Of a DNA stretch of 64,000 nt, positions 1 to 7,695 are shown in pieces (positions within the stretch are counted from its first letter, which is position 1; every line of letters starts with the position of its first letter). The notes under the pieces are model-generated. The model was not told the origin of the DNA. It saw only the letters and a list, made by a program, of their open reading frames with translations, and made no database searches. The stretch lies in the NCBI RefSeq assembly GCF_001514215.1, contig NZ_KQ948852.1, positions 74,292-138,291 on the forward strand, given 5' to 3'. This DNA comes from Streptomyces bungoensis. Lineage in GTDB: Bacteria > Actinomycetota > Actinomycetes > Streptomycetales > Streptomycetaceae. A program made the translations under genes and the position numbers.

Positions 1-106
1 ACTCGGACATGTCGTGGCGGAACATCAGCCACAGCCGGTCGACGACGGGACGGTCCTCGGGGGTCGCGGGGCGCACGGACGCGGCCGGCACGCTGGTCTC
101 GGTCAT
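1..106 (-). CDS. GNAT-type acetyltransferase, N-terminal fragment (runs off the window)
   Basis: Only the first 35 codons are inside the window. The protein begins MTETSVPAASVRPATPEDRP and continues with VVDRLWLMFRHDMSE, the usual opening of a GNAT N-acetyltransferase: a beta strand ending in RPATPED, then helix 1. The ATG at 106-104 follows a GGGAAG-like ribosome site about 9 nt upstream. The start codon and leader lie inside a perfect tandem duplication, so a second copy of the start exists at 255-253. The fold is inferred from the N-terminus only. The acetyl-CoA site is outside the window and the substrate is unknown. Confidence 0.6.
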   Translation of the reverse strand, partial: MTETSVPAASVRPATPEDRPVVDRLWLMFRHDMSE

Positions 107-393
107 GGGCGGCAGTCTTCCCGACGCGCCCGCACCGGGGCCGGGGAGGGCCGGGGCTCCCCGGCCGGAGCGGAAAGCCGGACTCAGCGGGCGGCAGGCT
201 CGGTGTCGGGGTCCCGGCCGGCCGCGTACTCCTCGACGATCTCCGTCTCGGTCATGGGCGGCAGTCTTCCCGACGCGCCCGCACCGGGGCCGGGGAGGGC
301 CGGGGCTCCCCGGCCGGAGCGGAAAGCCGGACTCAGCGGGCGGCAGGCTCGGTGTCGGGGTCCCGGCCGGCCGCGTACTCCTCGACGATCTCC
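96..393. repeat. Perfect 149-bp tandem duplication (96-244 and 245-393)
   Basis: The two 149-bp copies abut and I see no difference between them. Each contains the last codons and stop of the permease, the intergenic spacer, and the first codons of the GNAT gene. The complete permease ends in the right-hand copy (stop 335-333). The left-hand copy keeps a 23-codon hybrid frame at 255-184 that starts with the GNAT start (MTETE) and ends with the permease tail (DPDTEPAAR). The complete absence of divergence means either a very recent duplication or an assembly artefact. Confidence 0.95.
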
Positions 394-1787
394 CTCGGCC
401 CGAACGGCCAGACCTTCTCCAGCCGCGCCCAGACGAGGAAGGCGACGCAGCCGAGGGCGAGCCAGGCCAGGGACCACTCGATGGGGTGGCGGCCCGGGGA
501 GTTGCGGTCGGCGTACCCGTAGATCGCGCACCAGCCGGCGAAGGCCAGGACGCTGGGCAGCGGGTAGAGCCACATCCGGTACGGGCGGGGCAGGGCCGGC
601 TGCCGTCTGCGCAGGACCGTCAGCGCGACGATCTGCGCGAGGGCCTGCACGATCACCATCACCGTGGTCAGCAACTGGATCAGGGTGGCGAGGTCGGTGT
701 GGCGGCCGATCAGGAAACCGACCGCCGTGATCACGCCCATGGTGGCGAGTCCCAGCACCGGGAAGCGGTGCCGGGGGTGCAGCTTCCCGTACGGGCGGAA
801 GAACACGCGGTCGCGTGCGGCGTCGTAGGGCACCCGGGAACCGCCGAGCAGGCCGGTGAACACCGAGGCGAAGGCGGTGATCAGGATGAGGACGGTGACG
901 GTGTCGGCGGCGCCCCGGCCCCAGGTCTCCTCCAGCACGGCGGAGGCCACGGAGGTGGAGGCGATGTCGTGCGGGTCGGCCATCCGGTGCCAGTCGACGA
1001 CACCGAGGGTGCCGATCTGGAGCAGCAGGTAGATCGTCATGATGCCGACGATCGAGAGCAGGATGGAGCGCGGCAGGGTGCGGCCGGGGTCCTTGATCTC
1101 GGCGCCCATGTAGGCGGTGGTGTTGTACCCGAGGTAGTCGTAGATGCCGATGGTCAGTCCGGCGGCGAAGCCGAGCCAGAAGTGGTCGCTCGTCAGGTCG
1201 AAGGCGTGCGCGGGGTAGCCGAAGGCCAGGTGGGGGCTGAAGTCGCCGGCCGCGGCGGCGATCACCAGCAGGACGGAGGCGATCATCACCGTCCACATCA
1301 CGGCGGTGATGCGGGCGATGTGCTCGATGCCGCGCCACAGCAGCAGCACGACGAGGGCGATCACGCCGAGGCCGACGAGGTCGCCGGAAGTCTGCCCGAG
1401 GCCCGGGGCGAGGTAGCCGAGGTACTGGACGAAGCCGACCACGCCCGTGGACATGATCAGCGGGATGAAGAGCATCGCCGTCCAGACGAACAGGAACGGC
1501 ACGAGCCGCCCGGTGCGGTACTGGAAGGCCTGGCGGAGGTAGACGTAACTGCCGCCGGAGCCGGGCAGGGCGGCGCCCAGCTCGGCCCAGACCAGGCCGT
1601 CGCAGAGGGCGAGCACGGCGCCCGCCACGAATCCGATGACCGCCTGCGGGCCGCCGAACGCGGCGACCATCAGCGGGATGGTGACGAACGGGCCGATGCC
1701 GCACATCTGGCTCATGTTGATGGCCGTGGCCTGGAACAGGCCGACACGGCGCACGAAGCCACCCGGGGGCGGCGGGCTACCGGACAT
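333..1787 (-). CDS. APC-superfamily amino acid/polyamine permease
   Basis: This 484-residue integral membrane protein has about twelve hydrophobic segments and the APC-family signature CGIGPFVTIPLM at residues 29-40, in the first membrane helix. It should import an amino acid, amine or related small substrate by secondary transport; the exact substrate cannot be read. The ATG is preceded by AAAGGAG at 1794-1800. It is divergent from the ROK regulator, and the gap carries a palindromic operator that also occurs at the glucosaminidase promoter, so it probably belongs to the same regulon. Its last 19 codons are repeated downstream in the 149-bp tandem duplication. The family call is firm; a role in chitosan- or amino-sugar-linked uptake is inference from context. 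Confidence 0.85.
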   Translation of the reverse strand: MSGSPPPPGGFVRRVGLFQATAINMSQMCGIGPFVTIPLMVAAFGGPQAVIGFVAGAVLALCDGLVWAELGAALPGSGGSYVYLRQAFQYRTGRLVPFLFVWTAMLFIPLIMSTGVVGFVQYLGYLAPGLGQTSGDLVGLGVIALVVLLLWRGIEHIARITAVMWTVMIASVLLVIAAAAGDFSPHLAFGYPAHAFDLTSDHFWLGFAAGLTIGIYDYLGYNTTAYMGAEIKDPGRTLPRSILLSIVGIMTIYLLLQIGTLGVVDWHRMADPHDIASTSVASAVLEETWGRGAADTVTVLILITAFASVFTGLLGGSRVPYDAARDRVFFRPYGKLHPRHRFPVLGLATMGVITAVGFLIGRHTDLATLIQLLTTVMVIVQALAQIVALTVLRRRQPALPRPYRMWLYPLPSVLAFAGWCAIYGYADRNSPGRHPIEWSLAWLALGCVAFLVWARLEKVWPFGPREIVEEYAAGRDPDTEPAAR

Positions 1788-1809
1788 GGCGACTCCTTTG
1801 ATTGGCCGA

Positions 1810-1830
1810 TAAAGTTAAGGAGCCTTACTA
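1810..1830. promoter_or_regulatory. Palindromic operator between permease and ROK gene
   Basis: The core TAAGGAGCCTTA is an inverted repeat with perfect 5-bp arms. Read on the minus strand, the 21-bp site matches the site at 3163-3183 in front of the GH2 gene at 17 of 21 positions. It lies between the divergent permease and ROK starts. ROK repressors commonly bind such palindromes near their own genes, so it is the likely autoregulatory and permease operator. Confidence 0.65.
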
Positions 1831-1871
1831 GAGCCGTCAAGTAGGCGGCGGCCATACGTGAGAATGGTGCG

Positions 1872-3083
1872 ATGCCCGCCCGTGACACCGTGGAGCCGTG
1901 GAACCGGCAGCGCCTGCGCGCCGGCAACGAGCGGCTGCTGCTGGACCGGCTGCGCACGCTCGGCACCGCGTCGCGCGCCCAACTGGCCCGGGAGACCGGC
2001 CTGTCGAAGCCGACGGTGTCCAGCGCGCTGGCCTCACTGGAGGCGGCGGGCCTGGTGCACGAGGTCGGCACCCGCGCCCCCGAGCGCGGGCGCACCGCCG
2101 TGCTCTACGCCCCGGACCCGGCCGCCGGGTACGCGCTGGGCGTGGACATCGGCCGGGGCTGGCTGCGGGTGGCGGTGGTCGATCTCGACGGCAGGGTCGT
2201 CGCCCGGGCGGACGTGCGCAACCGGGCCCGCGCCTCCGCCGCCCTGACCGGACTGGTGGTGGACACGGCCCGGCGGGTGATCGGCGACTCGGGTGTGGAC
2301 CCGGCGCGGGTGGTGCACGGGGTGATCGGCACCCCCGGTGTCTACGACGAGAGGCAGCGGCGGGTGCGGTACGCGATGCATCTGCCGGGCTGGGGGCGTG
2401 CGGGGCTCGTCGACCGGATGTGCGAGGAGCTGGGCGTGCCGCTGGAGGTGCACAACGACGCCAATCTGGCGGCGCTCGGCGAGTACACGTACGGCGTCGG
2501 CGCGGGCAGCCGGCTCTTCGCGTACATCCTGATAGGCCCCGGCCTCGGCATGGGGATCGTCAGCGGAGGGCGGCTGTTCACGGGGGCTCGGGGACTCGCC
2601 GGTGAGATCGGGTTCCTGCCCTGGCCGGGGCGGCGCGGGCCGAAGACGGCGGAGGCGGGTACCGCGCGGGCCCGTGAGCCGGAGCGGCTGGAGGACGCGG
2701 TGTCGGGGACGGCGGTGGTGGAGGCCGCCCGGTCCTTCGGGATGAGCGGCCAGCTCTCCGCGAAGACGGTCTTCGACGCGGCCCGGCAGGGCGACGCGGC
2801 CGCGGTGCGGGCGGTGGAGCTGGAGGGTGAGCGGATCGCGCACACCGTGGCGGCCGCCGCCGCCGTGCTCGACCCGGACCTCGTGGTGCTCGGGGGCGGG
2901 GTGGGCCACAGCGTGGACCTGCTGCTCGGGCCGGTCCGCGAGCACCTGCGCGCCCTCACCCCGCTGCGGCCGGTGATCGCCCCGAGCCGGCTCGGCGAGG
3001 ACGCGGTACTGCTCGGCGCGACGGCCACGGCGCTGGACACGGCGCGGAACCTGGTCTTCGAGCGCCGGACGGGGGACGCCTGA
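1872..3083 (+). CDS. ROK-family transcriptional repressor
   Basis: The protein has 403 residues. A winged helix-turn-helix occupies residues 25-65 (SRAQLARETGLSKPTVSSAL), followed by a ROK sugar-kinase-like domain from about residue 88 (YALGVDIG) to the C-terminus, including the GARGLAGEIG motif. The family's usual zinc-binding cluster after that motif (CxCGxxGC) is absent and replaced by a Gly/Arg-rich stretch, so this is probably a sugar-sensing repressor and not a kinase. It is divergent from the permease and directly upstream of the glucosaminidase. Matching palindromes lie in both flanking promoters. CsnR, a ROK repressor of chitosanase genes in Streptomyces, is the closest precedent I recall; orthology is not shown here. 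Confidence 0.85.
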   Translation: MPARDTVEPWNRQRLRAGNERLLLDRLRTLGTASRAQLARETGLSKPTVSSALASLEAAGLVHEVGTRAPERGRTAVLYAPDPAAGYALGVDIGRGWLRVAVVDLDGRVVARADVRNRARASAALTGLVVDTARRVIGDSGVDPARVVHGVIGTPGVYDERQRRVRYAMHLPGWGRAGLVDRMCEELGVPLEVHNDANLAALGEYTYGVGAGSRLFAYILIGPGLGMGIVSGGRLFTGARGLAGEIGFLPWPGRRGPKTAEAGTARAREPERLEDAVSGTAVVEAARSFGMSGQLSAKTVFDAARQGDAAAVRAVELEGERIAHTVAAAAAVLDPDLVVLGGGVGHSVDLLLGPVREHLRALTPLRPVIAPSRLGEDAVLLGATATALDTARNLVFERRTGDA

Positions 3084-3124
3084 CGGGTCGTAGGCGGTAC
3101 CGGGGACGGTGGCGGTTACGGTCG

Positions 3125-3153
3125 TTGACACGGTTCCCGCCGCGCCCTACCTT
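3125..3153 (+). promoter_or_regulatory. Promoter of the GH2 glucosaminidase gene
   Basis: A consensus -35 TTGACA (3125-3130) is separated by 17 bp from a -10 TACCTT (3148-3153). Transcription would start near 3160, at the left edge of the palindrome at 3161-3184, so a bound repressor would block initiation. The leader would be about 40 nt. Confidence 0.75.
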
Positions 3154-3160
3154 GAGCCGG

Positions 3161-3184
3161 GTTAGTAAAGTTTCCTAACTTTAC
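3161..3184. promoter_or_regulatory. ROK-type operator at the GH2 promoter
   Basis: TTAGTAAAGTTTCCTAA is an almost perfect palindrome (TTAG...CTAA around AAA/TTT), and the flanks extend it to about 24 bp. It sits immediately downstream of the -10 element. It matches the site at 1810-1830 at 17 of 21 positions, which links the GH2 gene to the ROK repressor encoded just upstream. Confidence 0.75.
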
Positions 3185-3200
3185 GAGGCTGGAGACCGCC

Positions 3201-5924
3201 GTGTTCCCTCGCCCCGCCCCCGGACGCCGCCTCACCCTGGTCGCCGTGCTGCTGAGCCTGCTCGGCGCGCTCACCACCGGTGCCGGCGCCGAAGCCCGGA
3301 ACCCGGACCCGGCACCGCCGCGGCCCCCACGGGTCACCCACGTCCCGTCGGCGGCCGGCTCCGCGACACCGCTCGCCGGGTACGCGATCCAGTCCACGGC
3401 GAAGGTGGGCGACTCCGCGGCGGCGGTCTCCTCCCCCGGCTATCCGGCGGCGGGCTGGTACCCGGCCGGGCCCCGCTCCACCGTCCTGGCCGCGCTGCTC
3501 GCCAACGGCGTCTACGCCGACCCGTTCCGCTCCACCAACCAGCAGCGCATCCCGCGCGCCGACTTCCAGGTCCCCTGGTGGTACCGGTCCGACTTCACCG
3601 TCGCGGACACCGGCCGGCGCACCCGGCTGGACTTCAGCGGCGTCATGTCGGCGGCCGACGTGTACGTCAACGGCCACCGGGTCGCCGCGGCCGCCGACGT
3701 CACCGGCGCCTACACCCGCCACGAGCTGGACATCACCCCGCTGGTGCGGCCGGGCACGAACACGGTCGCCTTCCGGGTCCGGCCGAACGACCCGAACAAG
3801 AACCTCACCATGGGCTGGATCGACTGGCTCCAGCCCCCGCCCGACCGCGACATGGGCCTCGTCCGGGACGTCGTCGTCCACCGGGGCGGCCCGGTGGCGC
3901 TGGACGACGCGCACGTGGTCACCGAACTCGCCGTGCCGTCGCTCGCCACTGCCGGCCTGACCGTCCGGGCCCGGGTGCGCAACGACAGCGGCGCGCCGGT
4001 CACGGCCGGCGTCACCGGCAGCGTCGGCGGTACGCGCTTCTCCCGGGCCGTGCCGCTCGCCGCGCACGAGACGAGGACCGTCGCGTTCTCCCCCGGCGAC
4101 GTCCCCGGCCTGCGTATCGCCTCCCCCCGGGTGTGGTGGCCGGCCGGCATGGGCGGTCAGCCGCTGTACCGGCTCCGGCTCACCGCGTCCGTCTCCGGAG
4201 CGACGTCGGACACCGCCGAGGAGACCTTCGGCATCCGCGACGTCCGGGCCCCCCTCGACGCCCACGGCGCACGCCAGTACCGGATCAACGGCCGCAAGCT
4301 CCTGATCAGGGGCGGCGGCTGGTCCCCCGACGAGTTCCTGCGCTGGGACACCGCCTACGCGGCGGACCGGCTGCGGTACGCGCTCGACCTGGGCCTGAAC
4401 ACGATCCGCCTGGAGGGCCACATCGAGCCCGACGAGTTCTTCGACCTCGCCGACCGCTACGGCGTGCTCACGCTGCCGGGCTGGGAGTGCTGCGACAAGT
4501 GGGAGGGCAACGTCAACGGCAGCGAGACCGGGGACCGGTGGACCGAGGCCGACTATCCGGTCGCGAAGGCCTCCATGGCCGCCGAGGCCGCCCGCCTGCG
4601 CGACCACCCGAGCGTCATCTCGTTCCTCATCGGCAGCGACTTCGCGCCCGACGCGCGGATCGAGAAGACCTACCTGGACGCCCTGCGTGCCGCCGACTGG
4701 CCGACCCCGGTGGTCGCCGCCGCCTCCGACAACTCCTCGCCGCAGATGGGCCGTTCGGGCATGAAGATGACCGGCCCGTACGACTGGGTGCCGCCGGGCT
4801 ACTGGTACGCCAAGCGGGAGGGCGGGGCCACCGGCTTCAACTCCGAGACCAGCGCGGGCCCGGACATCCCCACCCTGGACACCCTGCGCCGGATGATGAC
4901 GCCCGCCGAACTCGACACGCTCTGGAAGAACCCGGACGACCGGCAGTACCACCGCTCGCCGTCCCCCGTCTTCGGCACCCTGAAGATCTACGACCACGCC
5001 CTCACCGGCCGCTACGGCGCCCCGACGGGGCTCACCGACTACGTCCGCAAGGCGCAGCTGGCCCAGTACGAGAACGTGCGGGCCCAGTTCGAGGCCTACG
5101 CCCGCAACGCCACGGACGCCGACCGGCCCGCCACCGGGGTGGTCTACTGGATGTTCAACAGCGGCTGGACCTCCCTGCACTGGCAGCTGACGGACCGCTA
5201 CCTCGACCAGGGCGGCGCCTACTTCGGCGCGAAGAAGGCCAACGAGCCGCTGCACGTGCAGTACTCCTACGACAACCGGTCGGTCGTCGTCGTCAACCGC
5301 CGGCACGCCGCGGCGAGCGGGCTCACCGCGCGCGCCACGCTGTTCGACCCCGACGGCCGGCAGACGTACGACCGGACCGTCGCCGGACTCGCGGTGCGCG
5401 GCGACGGCGCCCACGGCACCGCGCTCACCCTGCCGTCCACGGTGCCCGGACGGTCCTCGACGTACCTGCTGCGGCTGACCCTGACCGACGCCGGCGGCCG
5501 GGAGGTGAGCCGCAACGTGTACTGGCTCTCCACCCGGGCCGACGCACTCGACTGGGCCCACACCGACTGGTACTACACGCCGACGACGTCGTACGCGGAC
5601 CTCAGGGGGCTGTCGTCGATGGCACGGGTGCCGGTCGCGGCGACGGCGTCGACCCGGTCGTCGGGCGGCACGTCCACCACGACGGTGACCGTGCGCAACG
5701 CCGGGACCGGCCGGACACCGTCGCTGCTGACGGACGTCCACCTGGTCGACGCGCACGGCAGGCCGGTGCTGCCGGTGCGGTGGTCGGACAACGAGGTCGG
5801 CCTGTGGCCGGGCGAGTCCGTGACGCTGACCGCCACCTACCGCACCGCCGATCTGCACGGGTCGGCACCGCGGGTGCGGGTCTCGGGCTGGAACACGCCG
5901 GAGCGGACGGTCCCTGCCCCGTGA
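3201..5924 (+). CDS. csxA: Secreted GH2 exo-beta-D-glucosaminidase (CsxA-like)
   Basis: The 907-residue protein opens with a signal peptide (basic MFPRPAPGRR, hydrophobic core, cut near GAEA). It then follows the GH2 order: sugar-binding jelly roll, immunoglobulin-like domain, TIM barrel, C-terminal beta domains. Motifs match the CsxA exo-glucosaminidases: IGSDFAPD, with the likely acid/base Asp480, and FNSETSAG, with the likely nucleophile Glu549. The enzyme should release glucosamine from the non-reducing ends of chitosan oligosaccharides outside the cell. It is shorter than the roughly 1030-residue CsxA I recall and ends without a recognisable carbohydrate-binding module. The start is GTG, with GGAGA upstream at about 3191-3195. 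An endo-beta-mannosidase is a less likely alternative. Confidence 0.88.
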   Translation: MFPRPAPGRRLTLVAVLLSLLGALTTGAGAEARNPDPAPPRPPRVTHVPSAAGSATPLAGYAIQSTAKVGDSAAAVSSPGYPAAGWYPAGPRSTVLAALLANGVYADPFRSTNQQRIPRADFQVPWWYRSDFTVADTGRRTRLDFSGVMSAADVYVNGHRVAAAADVTGAYTRHELDITPLVRPGTNTVAFRVRPNDPNKNLTMGWIDWLQPPPDRDMGLVRDVVVHRGGPVALDDAHVVTELAVPSLATAGLTVRARVRNDSGAPVTAGVTGSVGGTRFSRAVPLAAHETRTVAFSPGDVPGLRIASPRVWWPAGMGGQPLYRLRLTASVSGATSDTAEETFGIRDVRAPLDAHGARQYRINGRKLLIRGGGWSPDEFLRWDTAYAADRLRYALDLGLNTIRLEGHIEPDEFFDLADRYGVLTLPGWECCDKWEGNVNGSETGDRWTEADYPVAKASMAAEAARLRDHPSVISFLIGSDFAPDARIEKTYLDALRAADWPTPVVAAASDNSSPQMGRSGMKMTGPYDWVPPGYWYAKREGGATGFNSETSAGPDIPTLDTLRRMMTPAELDTLWKNPDDRQYHRSPSPVFGTLKIYDHALTGRYGAPTGLTDYVRKAQLAQYENVRAQFEAYARNATDADRPATGVVYWMFNSGWTSLHWQLTDRYLDQGGAYFGAKKANEPLHVQYSYDNRSVVVVNRRHAAASGLTARATLFDPDGRQTYDRTVAGLAVRGDGAHGTALTLPSTVPGRSSTYLLRLTLTDAGGREVSRNVYWLSTRADALDWAHTDWYYTPTTSYADLRGLSSMARVPVAATASTRSSGGTSTTTVTVRNAGTGRTPSLLTDVHLVDAHGRPVLPVRWSDNEVGLWPGESVTLTATYRTADLHGSAPRVRVSGWNTPERTVPAP

Positions 5925-5961
5925 GTCACTGCCTCATGAGTCCCGGCCGCGTGAGTCACGG
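5919..5961. terminator. Hairpin holding both stop codons of convergent csxA and gvpK
   Basis: The arms CCGTGAGTCAC (5919-5929) and GTGAGTCACGG (5951-5961) pair at 10 of 11 positions around a 21-nt loop. The TGA stops of csxA (5922-5924) and gvpK (5958-5956) lie inside opposite arms. It is placed to act as a bidirectional terminator but has no U-tract. Confidence 0.4.
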
Positions 5962-6249
5962 CTCGGGGTCGGCCAGGAGCGGCCCCAGCGGGCCCAGGTC
6001 GAGGTTGAGGTCGGCGCGGCTCAGCCCGTGCTGCGCGCACAGGTCGTCCATCCGCCGGTCGAGCAGCATCAGGGCGGTACCGAGCCGGTCCTGCTGCTCG
6101 GCGCTCAGCGTGCCCTCGTCGAAGCGGCGGACGGCCTGGCGCTCCATCAGCTGCCGCAGCAGTTCCACGACCGCCAGGACCAGCGCGGCCAGGTCGTTCG
6201 CGACCCGCTCGGGGTCGAGGTCCAGGGAGTGGGCGCGCGGCGCGGTCAC
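5956..6249 (-). CDS. gvpK: Gas vesicle protein GvpK
   Basis: The 97-residue protein contains the GvpK pattern DPERVANDLAALVLAVVELL, then RQLMERQAVRRFDEGTLS and an LGTALMLLDRRMDDL segment. GvpK is an accessory protein needed for gas vesicle assembly in organisms where it has been tested. Its ATG overlaps the stop of the preceding gvpS by ATGA, so translation is probably coupled. It is the last gene of the cluster and converges on csxA with a 31-nt gap. Confidence 0.9.
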   Translation of the reverse strand: MTAPRAHSLDLDPERVANDLAALVLAVVELLRQLMERQAVRRFDEGTLSAEQQDRLGTALMLLDRRMDDLCAQHGLSRADLNLDLGPLGPLLADPEP

Positions 6250-6494
6250 AGCGGCCCGCTGTCCGGCCAGGGCGCCGGCACCCGGTCGCTGACCGACGCC
6301 AGCAGGGCGTGCAGCGAGATCCGCACCAGGGGCACGTCCGCGACCGCCAGGACCAGGTCACCGCTGACCACCACGCCGGTCGCCAGCACCCGGTCCAGCA
6401 GGTCGACGAGCGGCACGCCGATCGGCGCGTACGGTTCCGGCTCCTCCCAGGGCACACCCGCCAGGTCGAGGTCGCGGGCAGTCGGTGCGGTCAT
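6246..6494 (-). CDS. gvpS: Gas vesicle protein GvpS (GvpA/J family)
   Basis: This 82-residue member of the small GvpA/J/M/S family has the core LLDRVLATGVVVSGDLVLAV followed by VPLVRISLHALLAS, equivalent to the ribbon-forming core of GvpA. Members other than GvpA are minor shell or nucleation components. The position between gvpL and gvpK matches the gvpS place in the Streptomyces order O-A-F-G-Y-Z-J-L-S-K. ATGA overlaps link it to both neighbours. Confidence 0.85.
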   Translation of the reverse strand: MTAPTARDLDLAGVPWEEPEPYAPIGVPLVDLLDRVLATGVVVSGDLVLAVADVPLVRISLHALLASVSDRVPAPWPDSGPL

Positions 6495-7318
6495 GCGCGG
6501 GCCTCCTGGCACGAGCCGTGCCACTCCCGCTCCGGCCGGGCGAAGGAGTACGGGATCCAGGGCCCGGACGCGCTGATCTCCACGGCCGGGTGACGGCGGT
6601 CGGCGGCGAGCCGGGCCAGCGCCCGGGCGAAGTCGGCGCGCCTCCCGTCCTCGACGAGATAGGCGGCATTGAGCAGTTGGGGCGCTCTTGTACCGGTGAG
6701 CTGCTCGCTCTGCCGTCGGTGCCGCGTGGCGGCGACGGCGTACCGCCGAAGCTCGTGGTCGACGGCCTGGGCGGCGGCCAGGGCCTTCTCGTGCTCCTCC
6801 CGCACCGTGCGGCGCCGTGCGCTGACCCGGCTGAGGTAGTCCCGCCCGCCCGTGGCGCCGGCGCCGGCGGCGTCGCCCGCGCCGCCGGAAGCGGCGGAGG
6901 CCTCGGCGGCGTGCACCTTCACCGCCCACTCCGTGCGGTCGCGGAGCCGGTCGAGCAGGGCGCACAACGACGGCTCCCGGTCGGTGACGGCCTGGACCGC
7001 GTTGCGGTCGTCGAGGTACATGGTCGCCATCGGGAAGGGGACGACGGCGCCCTGCCGGGCGGCCGCCTCGACGCCCCGGTGATGCGCGCGGGCGCAGCTC
7101 TCCAGTTCGTCGGGGCTATTGAGCCGGGCCGTGAGGCGGTCCCCGCCGAAGGCCTGGGCGGGGACGTCCTGGACGACCAGCCAGAGCCGGCCGGCGGGCA
7201 GCGCGCGCAGGGGGCCGCCGCCGTCGTGTCCCGCCTCCGCGGCCAGTGCGTCGGCGGGCGGGCACGCGCGGGTGACGGCGAAGGCGTAGGTGACGGTGTC
7301 CCGCCGTGTGCCGCTCAT
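6491..7318 (-). CDS. gvpL: Gas vesicle protein GvpL (GvpF/L family)
   Basis: The 275-residue protein has the GvpF/L fold markers: an N-terminal YAFAV strand, LWLVVQDVPAQAFGGD, the segment GAVVPFPMATMYLDD, and the C-terminal GPWIPYSFA typical of the family. These proteins are thought to act in nucleation or as chaperones for GvpA. The ATG at 7318 overlaps the gvpJ stop as ATGA; longer open frame upstream of it lies inside gvpJ and is not used. A Gly/Ala-rich insertion lies near residue 150 (ASGGAGDAAGAGATGG). Confidence 0.88.
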   Translation of the reverse strand: MSGTRRDTVTYAFAVTRACPPADALAAEAGHDGGGPLRALPAGRLWLVVQDVPAQAFGGDRLTARLNSPDELESCARAHHRGVEAAARQGAVVPFPMATMYLDDRNAVQAVTDREPSLCALLDRLRDRTEWAVKVHAAEASAASGGAGDAAGAGATGGRDYLSRVSARRRTVREEHEKALAAAQAVDHELRRYAVAATRHRRQSEQLTGTRAPQLLNAAYLVEDGRRADFARALARLAADRRHPAVEISASGPWIPYSFARPEREWHGSCQEARA

Positions 7319-7677
7319 CCGACCCGCTCCGGAACGTCGGTGGCCGGGTCGGTGGCCGCGTCGGCGTCCCTCAGGGTGTCGAGTTCGGCGCGCAGGCGCG
7401 CGTTCTCCTCGGCCAGCGCGTCCCGGGCGGCCCGCGAGGACAGCGCCGGATCGGTCTCCCACCAGTCGATGCCGGCCCTGCGCGCGGTGTCGACCGAGGC
7501 GATGAACAGCCGCAGCCGGATGGTGAGCAGTTCGATGTCCAGCAGATCGATCTTGATGTCGCCCGCGATCACGATCCCCTTGTCGAGGACGCGTTCGAGG
7601 AGGTCCGCGAGGCTGCCGTTGGCCGGCGGGTAGGCGTGCGGGTCCGGGTTCGTGGTCCAGGGGGAGACGTCGGTCAC
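7315..7677 (-). CDS. gvpJ: Gas vesicle protein GvpJ (GvpA/J family)
   Basis: The 120-residue protein has the core SLADLLERVLDKGIVIAGDI, then LLDIELLTIRLRLFIASVD, which aligns with the GvpA alpha-beta-beta-alpha core and carries the GIVIAGD form typical of GvpJ. The C-terminal 45 residues are charged and probably helical. The start is GTG at 7677-7675. It is a minor structural component, probably capping or nucleating the vesicle. The stop overlaps the gvpL start. Confidence 0.87.
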   Translation of the reverse strand: MTDVSPWTTNPDPHAYPPANGSLADLLERVLDKGIVIAGDIKIDLLDIELLTIRLRLFIASVDTARRAGIDWWETDPALSSRAARDALAEENARLRAELDTLRDADAATDPATDVPERVG

Positions 7678-7695
7678 CAGGGGCTCCCGTGGCGT

